Source of the DNA: Streptomyces sp. NBC_01439
GTDB taxonomy: Bacteria; Actinomycetota; Actinomycetes; Streptomycetales; Streptomycetaceae
Direction: 5' to 3'
NCBI RefSeq assembly: GCF_036227605.1
Contig: NZ_CP109487.1
Span: forward strand, 1,736,001-1,800,000
DNA: 64,000 nucleotides
Shown here one piece after another: positions 26,061-34,451 of the stretch. Below the pieces are notes generated by a model that saw nothing but the letters and a program-made list of their open reading frames with translations, was not told the origin of the DNA and did no database searches. The position numbers and the translations under genes were made by a program. Each line of letters begins with the position of its first letter. Within the stretch, counting starts at the first letter, position 1.

Positions 26061-26397
26061 CGCACTCACCTCCTTCCTTTCATCGGACAGTCGGTTCAGC
26101 GGCCCCTCACCCTCAGGAGCCTCACCAGGGATTCGCCACGAACAGGGTGAGGGATTGGAAAAACCTCATATGTACATAAAACCCTTCGATACAAGAACGA
26201 CCGCCACCTGCCAGCAAGCACGACATCTGCTGGGCAGAGCCATCGGAGCCGGCGCAGACGGGCACCGCCGTCCGGGGCCCCGGTCCGGCCAGTGCCGCCC
26301 GGCTCCGCACCCGCAGCCGCAGCCGCAGCCGCAGCCGAGCCACCGTCCCGGGTGCCTCGCCGTTCGCGGCCGGAGCGGCACCGCCTATGCTGCGGGC
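26061..26397. other. Intergenic region with AT-rich promoter-like patch and inverted repeats
   Basis: A 337-bp divergent region. Arms CCCTCACCCT (26104-26113) and AGGGTGAGGG (26144-26153) form a perfect 10-bp inverted repeat in the likely leader of the secreted protein. An AT-rich patch at 26150-26205 contains the palindrome TATGTACATA (26169-26178) and, on the minus strand, TTGTAT followed by CATATG at 16-nt spacing, a possible promoter for that gene. CCGCAG is repeated four times at 26311-26334. Confidence 0.55.
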
Positions 26398-26807
26398 GTG
26401 CCGTCGTACTCCGTGGGCGTTGCCGCCCAACTGCTGCGCGTGAGCCCCGAAACCGTCCGCCGGTGGGCGGAGACGGGCCGACTGCCGGCCGACTGCCGGC
26501 CGACCGCGGTCCGGACGGTTCCCGGGCCGTCGACGGCGTGGTCCTCGCCGCCTTTGCCGCGGAACGGGCCGCCGGAATGCACCCGTTGCCGCGCAACACC
26601 ACCCCGACCTCCGTACGGAACTCCTTCGCCGGCATCGTCACCGCCGTCCGGCTCGACGACGTGGCGGCCCGGGTGGAGATCCAGTCCGGGCCGCACCACG
26701 TGGTGTCCGTGGTGACCAGGGAGTCGGTCGAGCGGCTCGGCATCACGGTCGGCTCGACCGTCACGGCCCGGGTGAAGTCCACCGAGGTCCACATCGCACT
26801 TCCGTAG
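26398..26807 (+). pseudogene. HTH + TOBE (molybdate-binding) regulator, frameshifted by 11-bp duplication
   Basis: Two frames together make one recognisable protein. The GTG at 26398 begins a MerR-like HTH (SYSVGVAAQLLRVSPETVRRW), and the TOBE domain (NSFAGIVTAVRLDDVAARVE through VTARVKSTEVHIALP) is in another frame. The break is a tandem copy of CCGACTGCCGG at 26478-26499. Taking out one copy restores GRLPADRGPDGSRAVDGVV in a single frame and gives a 132-residue protein, the usual size for Streptomyces HTH-TOBE proteins. As read, the gene should not produce a full product. An assembly or sequencing error is possible but less likely for an 11-bp unit. Confidence 0.82.
26478..26499 (+). repeat. 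11-bp tandem duplication
   Basis: Two exact copies of CCGACTGCCGG (26478-26488 and 26489-26499), followed by a partial third. It shifts the reading frame of the HTH-TOBE gene. Confidence 0.9.
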
Positions 26808-26825
26808 GCCCCCGCCCCGGAACGG

Positions 26826-28295
26826 TCATGCACAGCGCAGCGCCGCGTACAGGTCCAACTTGTGGTCGAGGCGCGACAGGTCACGGCCCGTCAGGACCTC
26901 CACCCGCTCGATCCGGTAGTGCACCGTGTTCACGTGCAGGTGGAGCGCCTCCGCCGTACGGGCCCAGGAGCAGTTGTTGGCCAGGAAGACCTCCAGCGTC
27001 TCCCGCAGCATGCCGTCCCCGAGCGCCCCCAGCGTCCGCGTCCCGTGCACCGTCCGGACCTCCGGCGGGATCCCCGCCATCAGCTCCCCGAGGGTGTCCA
27101 GCTGTTCGACCCCGCGCACCGGGACCGCCCCGTCCGCCGAGGTCAGCGCGAACCGGGCCTGGCTGAGCGAGGCGCGCAGCCCCTCCAGGCCCTCGGCCCG
27201 GGTACCGAGGCCCAGCCGGAGCTCCGGCTGCGGTCCGCCGCACTGCTGGAGCATCGGCCACACCGCGCGCAGCGCACCGACCGCGTCGGTCGCGCACGCC
27301 GGGTCCTCGTGCAGCACCGCGACCGACCGCCCCACGGCGTACGTGGCGTTCTCCAGGTGGCGCAGGCCCTCCGCCAGGGCGTCGCCCGAGGTCGCCGCCA
27401 GGACCCGGTACGCGCCTCCGACGGGCAGCCCGGCGCCGGCGAGCGCCTCCTCCAGGGCTCCGGTGTCGGCCGGGGCGGGGCCGGCGGGCGTCGCTTCCAA
27501 CACGCCGATCAGCTCCTGCCCGGCCAGCCGCTCCGCGGCGAGCCGGCGGGTCTGCCCGCTCCGACTCTGGGCGAGCACCTCGGCGATCTCGTGGAGCACC
27601 CGCGGGGGCGCCGCGTCCGGGTCGGGCACGTGCAGCTGCCAGGCGTCGTACGGGGAGCTCTCGGTCTCGATGCGCAGCCAGACCCCGCCGCGCGCGGAGG
27701 CGGCCGACGCCTGCCGGGCGGGCAGCTCGGGGGCGGACGGCGTACGGGCCACCGTGCGGCCGCTGGCGGTGAGCAGGTAGCAGGACACCCGGCCGAGGTG
27801 CGCGCACGCCCGGTCCAGGAGTTCGTCCGGGCCGGCCCCCGCCTCCACGAGCCGGCTCAGCTCGCCGCGCACGTTCTCGGGGAGGGCGAAGAGCCGGGTC
27901 GGACGGCGGCTCAGGTCGCCCCACTGGCGCAGGTACACGGCTTCGGTCACGGCCCGGAAGCTGGTGCGCGCGGGAACGGCCAGCAGCGGCACCCGGTGGC
28001 TCCGGCAGGCGGCGAGGACTTCGTCCGGGACCCTGCCGTGGGTCTCCTCCCCGGCCAGCAGCGCCGTGGCTCCGGCGTCGGCGAGCGCGCCGACGAAGCG
28101 GTCCGCCTTGGCCGCGTCACCCTCGGCCCACCACACCAGCCCGCTCAGCACGAGCTCCCCCGGCCCCAGGAAACGGCCGGACTCCTCCAGGTCGGTGGCG
28201 GTGACGCCGGCGACCTCCTGGCCGAGAAGGGCTTCCTCGCCCCAGAGCAGGTTGAGTCCGAGGCTGTCGAGCTGGAGCAGGTCGAGGACGTGCAT
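26826..28295 (-). CDS. PucR-family transcriptional regulator
   Basis: A 489-residue regulator with an N-terminal PucR domain (purine catabolism regulator, residues about 8-125), a GGDEF-like middle region and a C-terminal helix-turn-helix (LRETLEVFLANNCSWARTAEALHLHVNTVHYRIERV). PucR proteins respond to purine-degradation intermediates. It is divergent from the xanthine dehydrogenase remnants, which would be its natural targets. The ATG is chosen for the AAGGAG upstream; the open frame extends 11 codons further without a ribosome site. It is intact although both Mo-linked neighbours are broken. Confidence 0.9.
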   Translation of the reverse strand: MHVLDLLQLDSLGLNLLWGEEALLGQEVAGVTATDLEESGRFLGPGELVLSGLVWWAEGDAAKADRFVGALADAGATALLAGEETHGRVPDEVLAACRSHRVPLLAVPARTSFRAVTEAVYLRQWGDLSRRPTRLFALPENVRGELSRLVEAGAGPDELLDRACAHLGRVSCYLLTASGRTVARTPSAPELPARQASAASARGGVWLRIETESSPYDAWQLHVPDPDAAPPRVLHEIAEVLAQSRSGQTRRLAAERLAGQELIGVLEATPAGPAPADTGALEEALAGAGLPVGGAYRVLAATSGDALAEGLRHLENATYAVGRSVAVLHEDPACATDAVGALRAVWPMLQQCGGPQPELRLGLGTRAEGLEGLRASLSQARFALTSADGAVPVRGVEQLDTLGELMAGIPPEVRTVHGTRTLGALGDGMLRETLEVFLANNCSWARTAEALHLHVNTVHYRIERVEVLTGRDLSRLDHKLDLYAALRCA

Positions 28296-28521
28296 GACGG
28301 GGACTCCTTGCGGTGGGCGGACGCCCACATTCGCGAGGTGAATAGAGGCTGAGCCATCGTAAATGCAAGGTGAAGCACCCGATAGGCCTCTTGATTGATC
28401 CTCCAGGAGGGAGGGTTTCGGGCTCGTCCGATTCCGTGGCCGGGACCAGTCGTTTCACCCCCGCTCCCGTTGCTTCACTGGCTGAAACCCCCTGTCAGGC
28501 CAGAAAGGCTCGTGGCGCGAA

Positions 28522-29345
28522 TTGGATCTCAACACGGTGCTCGACGTGCGCGACGCCCGCCGCCGCGAACCCTGGCGTCCGGGCGACGCCTGGCTCGGCG
28601 GCGGCACGTACCTCTTCTCCGAGCCCCAGCCGCACATCCGCCGCCTCGTCGACCTCTCCCGCATGGGCTGGCCGCCGCTGTCCTGGCAGCCCGACGGCTC
28701 CCTCGACATCGCCGCGACCTGCACGATCACCGAGCTCTCGCGGTTCGCCCGGACCCTGCCGACCACGGCCGCCCCGCTCTTCGAGCAGTGCTGCCGGGCC
28801 TTCCTCGCCAGCTTCAAGATCTGGAACATGGCGACCGTCGGCGGGAACCTCTGCAACGGGCTCCCCGCCGGTCCGATGGTCTCCCTCACGGCCGGCCTGG
28901 ACGGCACCGTCTTCCTGCTGGGCCAGGACGGCGCCACCCGCCGGATGCCCGTCACCGAGTTCATCCTCGGCGCCGGCGTGAAGGACCTGCGCGAGGGCGA
29001 GCTGCTGCGGTCCGTGCGGCTGCCCCCGAACGCGCTGGACTCCCGTACGGCCTTCCGCCAGGCGTCCTCTACGGGCTCGGGCGCTCCGGCGCGCTGGTCA
29101 TCGGCGCCCACGACCCCGCCGACGGCTCCCTCGCCATGACGGTCTCCGCCGCCACCACCCGCCCCTTCCGCTTCTGGTTCGCGCTGCCGCCCACGGCCGC
29201 CGAACTGCGCGGGGCGATCGACGGCGCCGTCCGGCCCGACGAGTGGTTCGACGACATCCACGGGCTGCCGGAATGGCGGCGCCACATGGCCCTGCGCCTG
29301 GCCGAAGAGATACGCCGCGAGCTCACCACCGAGGACCACCGATGA
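28522..29345 (+). pseudogene. Xanthine dehydrogenase FAD-binding subunit, frameshifted
   Basis: This resembles the FAD-binding (CO-dehydrogenase medium-chain-like) subunit of molybdenum hydroxylases: GGGTYLFSEPQPHI, then ATVGGNLCNGLPAGP for FAD binding. The frame holds to TAFRQAS at about 29067 and then turns to nonsense; one extra base there would continue the family sequence LYGLGRSGALVIGAHDP to the stop at 29345. So one nucleotide is missing near 29065-29067. The start is taken as TTG at 28522, the first plausible codon. The stop overlaps the next gene (ATGA), the usual XDH operon arrangement. It may be genuine decay or a base-call error. Confidence 0.8.
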
Positions 29346-30210
29346 CGTACGAGATCGAAATCAACGAGCGGCGCTTCGACACCGAGCCGCGGGCCGGCCA
29401 GTGCCTGCGCACCTACCTGCGCGAACGCGGCTGGTTCGGCGTGAAGAAGGGCTGTGACCAGGGCGACTGCGGGGCCTGCACGGTCCACGTCGACGGGCAG
29501 CCGGTGCACAGCTGTCTCTACCCGGCCGTCCGGGCCGAGGGCCGCAGCGTCACCACCGTGGAGGGCCTGGCCCGCTGTGGCGGCGAGCTCCACCCGGCCC
29601 AGCAGCAGTTCCTGGACGCCCAGGGCTTCCAGTGCGGCTTCTGCACCGCCGGTTTCCTGATGACCACCGCCGCCCTCCAGGCGGAGGAGGGCACCGCCCA
29701 CGACGACGGCAAGCTCCAGGACCTCCCGCGCGCCTTCAAGGGCAACATCTGCCGTTGTACGGGATACCGGGCCATCGAGGACGCGGTGCGCGGGGTCAAG
29801 CACACCGAGGCCCCGGAGCCCGGGCAGGCCGTGGGCAGGTCCCTGGGCGCCCCCGCCGGCCCCCTCGTCGTCACCGGCACCGCCCGCTACACCTGCGACG
29901 TCGAGGTGCCCGGGCTGCTGCACATGAAGCTGTTGCGCTCCCCGCACCCGCACGCCCGCATCGTCGACATCGACACCAGGGACGCCCTCCAGGTCCCGGG
30001 CGTGCACGCGGTCCTCACCCACCACGACTCCCCCGACCGGCTGTACTCGTCCGCCCGCCACGAGCACCCGACCGAGGACCCGATGGACACCCGCGTCCTG
30101 GACGACGTGGTCCGCTTCGTGGGCCAGCGCGTGGCGACCGTCGTCGCCGACAGCAAGGAGGGCTGCCGCCGGGTGGTCGTCACGTACGAGGAGCTGCCGC
30201 GTCGCCTCCC
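29342..30210 (+). pseudogene. Fused [2Fe-2S]/molybdopterin subunit of xanthine dehydrogenase, truncated
   Basis: The N-terminal 170 residues carry both [2Fe-2S] clusters: GCDQGDCGACTVH with a later HSC, and QCGFCTAGF with ICRCTGYR. The start of the molybdopterin-binding chain follows (TGTARYTCDVEVPGLLHMKLLRSPHPHARI to VVTYEELP). The similarity stops near 30199, so over 500 residues of the catalytic chain, including the active-site Glu, are missing. The DNA then joins the tail of a YukJ-like gene in another frame. A deletion with its right end in a YukJ gene explains this best. No working enzyme can be made from it. Confidence 0.82.
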
Positions 30211-30492
30211 TGGACCTCGGGTTCCAATGTCGAGGCGGCCACCGCCTTCGAGCCGATCCTCGCCGTCGGACGGCCGGTCCTGGTCTTCGGCGAACCGTTC
30301 GACACCGGGCTGGGCGTCCACAACATCCACCAGAACCAGGGCGACGCGTACGGCAGCCAGTGGTGGCCCGAGAACGGCATCTGGCAGGACGGCGCGACCA
30401 TGACCCGCCGCCCCGACGGCCGCTACGACGTGTTCCTCAACAAGTTCTCCGGCCAGAAGGACCACACGGACGCAGCCGGCCACCCGATCTGA
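30211..30492 (+). pseudogene. 3' fragment of a YukJ-like (DUF2278) gene
   Basis: Translating from about 30217 to the stop at 30492 gives roughly 90 residues that look like the C-terminal end of YukJ/DUF2278 proteins: FEPILAVGRPVLVFGEPF, GLGVHNIHQNQGD, NGIWQDG and a final HTDAAGHP-type end. The first part of the gene is absent and the frame differs from the upstream XDH fragment. It has no start of its own. I take it as the other side of the deletion joint. Confidence 0.72.
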
Positions 30493-30696
30493 ACCCGGTC
30501 CGGATCCGCCTCGCCCCGGACCTGCTCCCGTCTCCCGCAGCCTCGCCCGGCCTCGCTCCGGCCGCCGTCCGGGTCGGCGGTTGCGGGCCCCGACGGAATC
30601 GATCCCGGACCGGCGGGAACCCGGGGCGCCCTCCGTCCGACTACTGCCACGTGGGAGGCAGATCCTCGCCTTCCCCCGCGGCGGAGGAGGCGTGAG

Positions 30697-31332
30697 ATGG
30701 GCGGACTGGATGTGCGCATGCGGGAGGTCGTGTGCCGGCACGGCCGGGTGGAGGCCGTCTCGGACGTCGATCTGGAGATCGCCGCCGGCGAGCGCGTGGC
30801 CCTGACCGGCACCAACGGTTCGGGCAAGACGACGCTGCTGCGCGCCGTGCTCGGTCTGCACCGTCAGACGACGGGCTCGATCCTGGTCGGCGGCCGGGAG
30901 GGCCGGTCGCCCGCCGAGTGGGCCTGGCGGCGCCGGGCCTGCGCATGGATCCCGCAGAAGCCGGCCGCCGGCCGCTTCCCCCTGCTCGGCGCCGAACTGC
31001 TGGCCGCCAGCAACGCTCCGGCGGAAGCGACCGAGGCCGCGGAGCGGCTCGGCGTGGGTCCGCTCGTCGGGCGGCCCCTGCACACCCTCTCCGGCGGCCA
31101 GTTGCAGCGGATGTACCTCGCCCGGGCGATCGGCTGCATCGCCGCGGGAGCCGAGCTGCTCCTGGCGGACGAGCCGACCGCCGCCCTCGACTTCGACGGG
31201 CAGTCGGAGGCCGCGGACGTCCTCACCTCCCTGCCGGTGACCCTCATCGTGGTGACGCACGACCGGGCGCTGGCGGACCGCTGCGACCGGGTGCTGGAGA
31301 TGGCCGCGGGCCACCTGCGGGAGGTCCGGTGA
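30697..31332 (+). CDS. Metal ABC transporter ATP-binding protein
   Basis: A 211-residue ATPase with Walker A GTNGSGKTTLL (about 35-45), Q loop IPQKPA, signature LSGGQLQRMYLARA (about 131-144), Walker B ELLLADEP (about 154-161) and switch His in VVTHD. Size and operon place it with the zinc/manganese ABC importers (ZnuC-like). It energises the permease coded next, whose GTG overlaps this stop. No Zur box (TGAAAATGATTTTCA-type) was found upstream, so regulation is unclear. Confidence 0.9.
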   Translation: MGGLDVRMREVVCRHGRVEAVSDVDLEIAAGERVALTGTNGSGKTTLLRAVLGLHRQTTGSILVGGREGRSPAEWAWRRRACAWIPQKPAAGRFPLLGAELLAASNAPAEATEAAERLGVGPLVGRPLHTLSGGQLQRMYLARAIGCIAAGAELLLADEPTAALDFDGQSEAADVLTSLPVTLIVVTHDRALADRCDRVLEMAAGHLREVR

Positions 31333-32207
31333 ACCTCGCCGTGCACCTGGCCACCGCCGACCTCGGCCAACTGCTTCAGCTGCTGCCAGTACAACGGGCC
31401 GGCGCGGCCCTGCTGCTGGCCGCGATCGGCCTGCCGGTCATCGGCGTGATCATCGTCGGGCTCGACATCATGCCGGTGCGGTTCGCGATGATGCACGTCG
31501 CCCTGCTGGGCATCGCCGTCGGATTGCTCACCGGACTCGACCCCATGTTGTGCGCGCTGGTGGCCTGCGCGCTGGCCGGCGCGGGCGTGGCCCCGCTCGC
31601 CCGGACCCCCGACGGCTTGTCGGGGGCGATGGGCCTGCTGATGAGCCTGGCCATCGCGGCGGCGCTGCTCCTGCTGGCCGTGTCGGGGGTCAACGCATCA
31701 GGGGCCTTCGCCCTGTTGTGGGGGTCGATCCTCTCGGTGGGCACGGCCGACCTCGTCGTCCTGGGCGTGCTGGCCGTCGTCGTACCGGGCCTGTTCTGGT
31801 GGCGGCGGCGCGAGATCGGCCTGTTGCTGTACGACCGCGAGCTCGCCCAGTGTTCCGGCGTACCGGTGCGGGCGCTGACCGCCGCACTGCTGGTCCTGGT
31901 CGCCATCGCGGTCGCCGGGGCGATCAAACTGACCGGCGCGCTGCTCGTCGACGCCCTGACCCTGCTGCCCGCACTCGCCGCCCGCCGCCTGGGCAGCTCA
32001 CTGAAGTCGATCACTTTCTGGGCGGTCGGCATCGGCGTGGCGGTGAATCTGACGGGGTTCCTGCTGGCCCTGTGGCTGGACTGGCCGCCCGGCCCGGTCC
32101 TCGTCCTGACCGCGGGGGCACTGGTCCTCGCGGTGCATTTCATACCCGAACGGAGAATCAGCTCATGGCGCGCACCCGCGTCCGTATCCCTTCCCTCCTC
32201 GCACTGA
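31329..32207 (+). CDS. Metal ABC transporter permease (ABC-3 family)
   Basis: A 292-residue integral membrane protein with about eight hydrophobic spans, of the ABC-3 family that imports Zn2+ or Mn2+. A conserved-looking helix pair around LYDRELAQCSGVPVRALTAALLVLVAIAVAGAIKLTGALLVDAL-type residues matches ZnuB-like proteins, including the late Gly/Leu-rich segment. GTG at 31329 overlaps the ATPase stop (GTGA). It overlaps the substrate-binding protein gene by 43 nt, so the three are one operon. Confidence 0.9.
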   Translation: MNLAVHLATADLGQLLQLLPVQRAGAALLLAAIGLPVIGVIIVGLDIMPVRFAMMHVALLGIAVGLLTGLDPMLCALVACALAGAGVAPLARTPDGLSGAMGLLMSLAIAAALLLLAVSGVNASGAFALLWGSILSVGTADLVVLGVLAVVVPGLFWWRRREIGLLLYDRELAQCSGVPVRALTAALLVLVAIAVAGAIKLTGALLVDALTLLPALAARRLGSSLKSITFWAVGIGVAVNLTGFLLALWLDWPPGPVLVLTAGALVLAVHFIPERRISSWRAPASVSLPSSH

Positions 32208-32977
32208 GCGCGGCGCTCGCTCTGACCGCCGCCTGCGGCAACAACCCTTCCCCCCAGGACGCGAAGTCCCAGGACGGCGCGCAGCCGCAGGCCAAGAAGC
32301 CGGTCGTGGTCGTCACCACCACCTGGGAGGGCGCCTTCGCCAAGGCCGCGGGCGCCGAGGACGTCAAGGTCATCGTGCCGCAGTCCGTCCACCACGCCCC
32401 GGACTACGACCCCAAGCCGTCGGACCTCGCCGCCGTGGCCAAGGCCGACTTCGTGCTCTACGCGCCCTTCGAGCCGTACGCCGCGAAGATCAAGGAGGCC
32501 GCGGGCTCCAAGGCGAAGCTGGTCGAGGTGGAACTCGACAACGATCCCACCAAGGTGTCCGCCGAAGTCGCCCGGCTCGCCGGCCTGTTCGGCACCCCCG
32601 AGGCCGCCACGCAGTGGAAGACCGGCTTCGACACCGAGTACTCGAAGCTGAACAAGGACGTCCAGGCCTCCTGGCCGGGCGGCAAGGCCCCCTCCGTCGT
32701 CAGCCAGGTCTTCACCACCTGGGCCGCAAAGCTCGCGGGCGCCACCCCCGTGGGCACCTACGGCCCCGAGGCCGTGACCCCGGCGCAGCTGGCCGAACTC
32801 GCTGCGAAGAAGCCGGAACTGGTGCTCGACAACGCGCACATGTCCACCGGCACGGTGCTGCCCGACTCCGGCGCCAAGCAGGTGAAGATCGTCAACTATC
32901 CGGGCGAGGATCTGGACCTGCTGGCGGTCTACCGCAACGCCGCGGCCGAGCTGAAGAAGGCCATGGGCGGCTCCTGA
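32165..32977 (+). CDS. Metal ABC transporter substrate-binding lipoprotein
   Basis: A 270-residue exported lipoprotein of the cluster 9 metal-binding family (ZinT/ZnuA/TroA-like). The lipobox ends TAAC at Cys24. The mature protein starts with a VVVVTTTWEGAFA strand and carries candidate metal residues in VHHAPDYDP and later VLDNAHMS. The ligand (zinc or manganese) cannot be decided from sequence. A GGAGAATCAG precedes the ATG. It ends just before a strong terminator. Confidence 0.9.
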   Translation: MARTRVRIPSLLALSAALALTAACGNNPSPQDAKSQDGAQPQAKKPVVVVTTTWEGAFAKAAGAEDVKVIVPQSVHHAPDYDPKPSDLAAVAKADFVLYAPFEPYAAKIKEAAGSKAKLVEVELDNDPTKVSAEVARLAGLFGTPEAATQWKTGFDTEYSKLNKDVQASWPGGKAPSVVSQVFTTWAAKLAGATPVGTYGPEAVTPAQLAELAAKKPELVLDNAHMSTGTVLPDSGAKQVKIVNYPGEDLDLLAVYRNAAAELKKAMGGS

Positions 32978-32985
32978 GCACGACA

Positions 32986-33012
32986 CCGGCCCCCGCACGG
33001 TGCGGGGGCCGG
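32986..33012. terminator. Terminator between converging ABC and MerR-operon genes
   Basis: Arms CCGGCCCCCGCAC and GTGCGGGGGCCGG around a single G form a perfect inverted repeat, 8 nt after the substrate-binding gene stop and 4 nt beyond the stop of the leftward gene. It can serve both strands. Confidence 0.75.
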
Positions 33013-33016
33013 GTAC

Positions 33017-33382
33017 TCAGTGGGCCGACCAGGGGACGCGGCAGGCGTGGGGGGCCGTGTCCTCGGGGCACAAGGTGTTGATCACCGTCCGGCGGATCAC
33101 CCGGTGCGCCCGTCGGGAACACACCAGGCGGACGCGCAGCTCGACCGCTCGCCGTTCGCCGCTGCTCTGCCCGGGATGTTCCACGGCCCACTGGTGCGCG
33201 AGGAACTCGTACGCGTCCGCGGTCGACCCCTCGCTCCCGGAGAAGGAATCCGCGACGGTCGTGCCGGTTATCCGGGTGTTGCGGGCGTTGCGGGAGCGCA
33301 CGGCGTCCTCGACGAGGCTCTCGACCCAAGCCAGCCCCTGCTCGTCGGCGTAGAGGCCGAAGGTCAGTTTGCGCGTCCTCAT
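33017..33382 (-). CDS. Hypothetical protein co-transcribed with MerR regulator
   Basis: A 121-residue soluble protein of unknown function. The ATG overlaps the stop of the MerR gene (ATGA), so the pair is co-translated. It is basic in the C-terminal half (SSGERRAVELRVRLVCSRRAHRVIRR), with two cysteines and a short acidic stretch near the start. No catalytic motif is seen. Its tie to the regulator suggests a co-regulator or an output protein. Confidence 0.7.
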   Translation of the reverse strand: MRTRKLTFGLYADEQGLAWVESLVEDAVRSRNARNTRITGTTVADSFSGSEGSTADAYEFLAHQWAVEHPGQSSGERRAVELRVRLVCSRRAHRVIRRTVINTLCPEDTAPHACRVPWSAH

Positions 33383-34338
33383 CGTGTCAGGCCCTTCTCG
33401 TGGTCGGCGTCGCCCTTGGCGAAGACCGTGGTGAACCATGCGTACACGGGGGCGAGCGTAGGCGACGCGGGCCAGCCGTTGACCACCGCCAGGAGTTGCC
33501 AGTAGCGCTCGGCACGGGGGTCGGCGGTGGTCCGTAGGCGGGCGAGGAGCCAGCGGCGCAGGTCGCCGTCGTCGGCGCACTCGAAGGCGTGGGCGTAGAG
33601 GCCGCCCAGCGAGTCGGCCAGGAACGTGCCGCCCGCCGAAGGGGGCACGAGGCCGGCGGACACGGCCTCGGCGATCCGTTCGCGCATCGCCCGGTTGAGG
33701 GCGTGGTGCAGGGTGCCGGCGTCCTGCCGGTCGGGTTCTTCGGCCTGTTCCTCGGCCGTGCGGCGCAGCACGGCACGGAAGTCCTCGTCCTGACAGAGTT
33801 CGGCGAGTTCCACCCAGGCCTCGACCTGTTCGGGCGTCGGATCGTCGGGGAGCTCGGGCGTGACGGATCGCATCAGGGTCTCGAACTCCGGGTTGGAGTG
33901 GGGGACTTCGAAGGCGTCGTCGACGAATCCGGAGACGAGGAGGCGTCGTTCTGCCTGGGAGAGCGTGGCGAGTCGGTGCATGAGGTCCATCTCCAGGGGG
34001 GTGGGGCCGCGTCTGGCGACCGCGCGGAGCACGGCCCGGCGCAGGCGCAGGGTACGGATCTGCACGTCCAGGGCGTTGGCGTGCGCTGCTGCGACGTCCG
34101 GCAGGGATACCTCCCGGTCCAGGACCCGGCGGACGGTCGCGAGGTCGAGCCCGAGATCGCGCAGGGTACGGACGAGGTCCAGGCGGGCGAGCGCGTCGAG
34201 GCCGTAGCGGCGGTAGCCCGCCGGGCTGCGGCCGGTCGGGGGGACGATGCCCTGGTCGGAATAGAACCGGATGGTCTTCACGGTGAGGCCGGTCCGGCGG
34301 GATAGGTCTCCGATGGATTGGAGCGCGTCGCTGTCCAT
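33379..34338 (-). CDS. MerR-family transcriptional regulator
   Basis: A 319-residue MerR protein. The N-terminal winged helix (SIGDLSRRTGLTVKTIRFYSDQGIVPPTGRSPAGYRRY, residues 8-46) is standard; the C-terminal 200 residues form a large helical effector domain without the metal-binding cysteines of heavy-metal MerR proteins, so a small organic ligand or stress signal is likely. A dyad with 19-nt promoter spacing lies just upstream, so autoregulation is expected. Co-translated with a small unknown protein. Confidence 0.9.
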   Translation of the reverse strand: MDSDALQSIGDLSRRTGLTVKTIRFYSDQGIVPPTGRSPAGYRRYGLDALARLDLVRTLRDLGLDLATVRRVLDREVSLPDVAAAHANALDVQIRTLRLRRAVLRAVARRGPTPLEMDLMHRLATLSQAERRLLVSGFVDDAFEVPHSNPEFETLMRSVTPELPDDPTPEQVEAWVELAELCQDEDFRAVLRRTAEEQAEEPDRQDAGTLHHALNRAMRERIAEAVSAGLVPPSAGGTFLADSLGGLYAHAFECADDGDLRRWLLARLRTTADPRAERYWQLLAVVNGWPASPTLAPVYAWFTTVFAKGDADHEKGLTR

Positions 34339-34347
34339 GCCCCCAGC

Positions 34348-34375
34348 TTGATGTCTCCCCCCACGGGAGACTCAA
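34348..34375 (-). promoter_or_regulatory. MerR-type operator/promoter
   Basis: On the minus strand TTGAGTCTCCC and its near-perfect inverse GGGAGACATCAA (one inserted base) form a dyad. TTGAGT and CAAGCT at 19-nt spacing could be the over-long promoter that MerR proteins remodel. The -10 is weak. Confidence 0.6.
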
Positions 34376-34451
34376 CCGGAGCCCGGGGCTCGTTACTTGT
34401 GTGCGGAAATGGGGTCCCGGCGGCGGGCGTCCGGCCGCCGGGACCAGGACG

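Noticed and set aside
26311..26337. CCGCAG repeats as a possible protein-coding or CRISPR repeat
   Set aside because: Four short tandem units without spacers; not a CRISPR array and not in a supported gene.
28522..30492. Programmed frameshifting in the xanthine dehydrogenase genes
   Set aside because: No slippery heptamer or downstream structure is evident at the break, and the second gene is truncated, so decay explains it better.
30697..32977. Zur-regulated zinc importer
   Set aside because: The family fits, but no Zur-box-like palindrome is seen upstream, so neither the metal nor the regulator is claimed.
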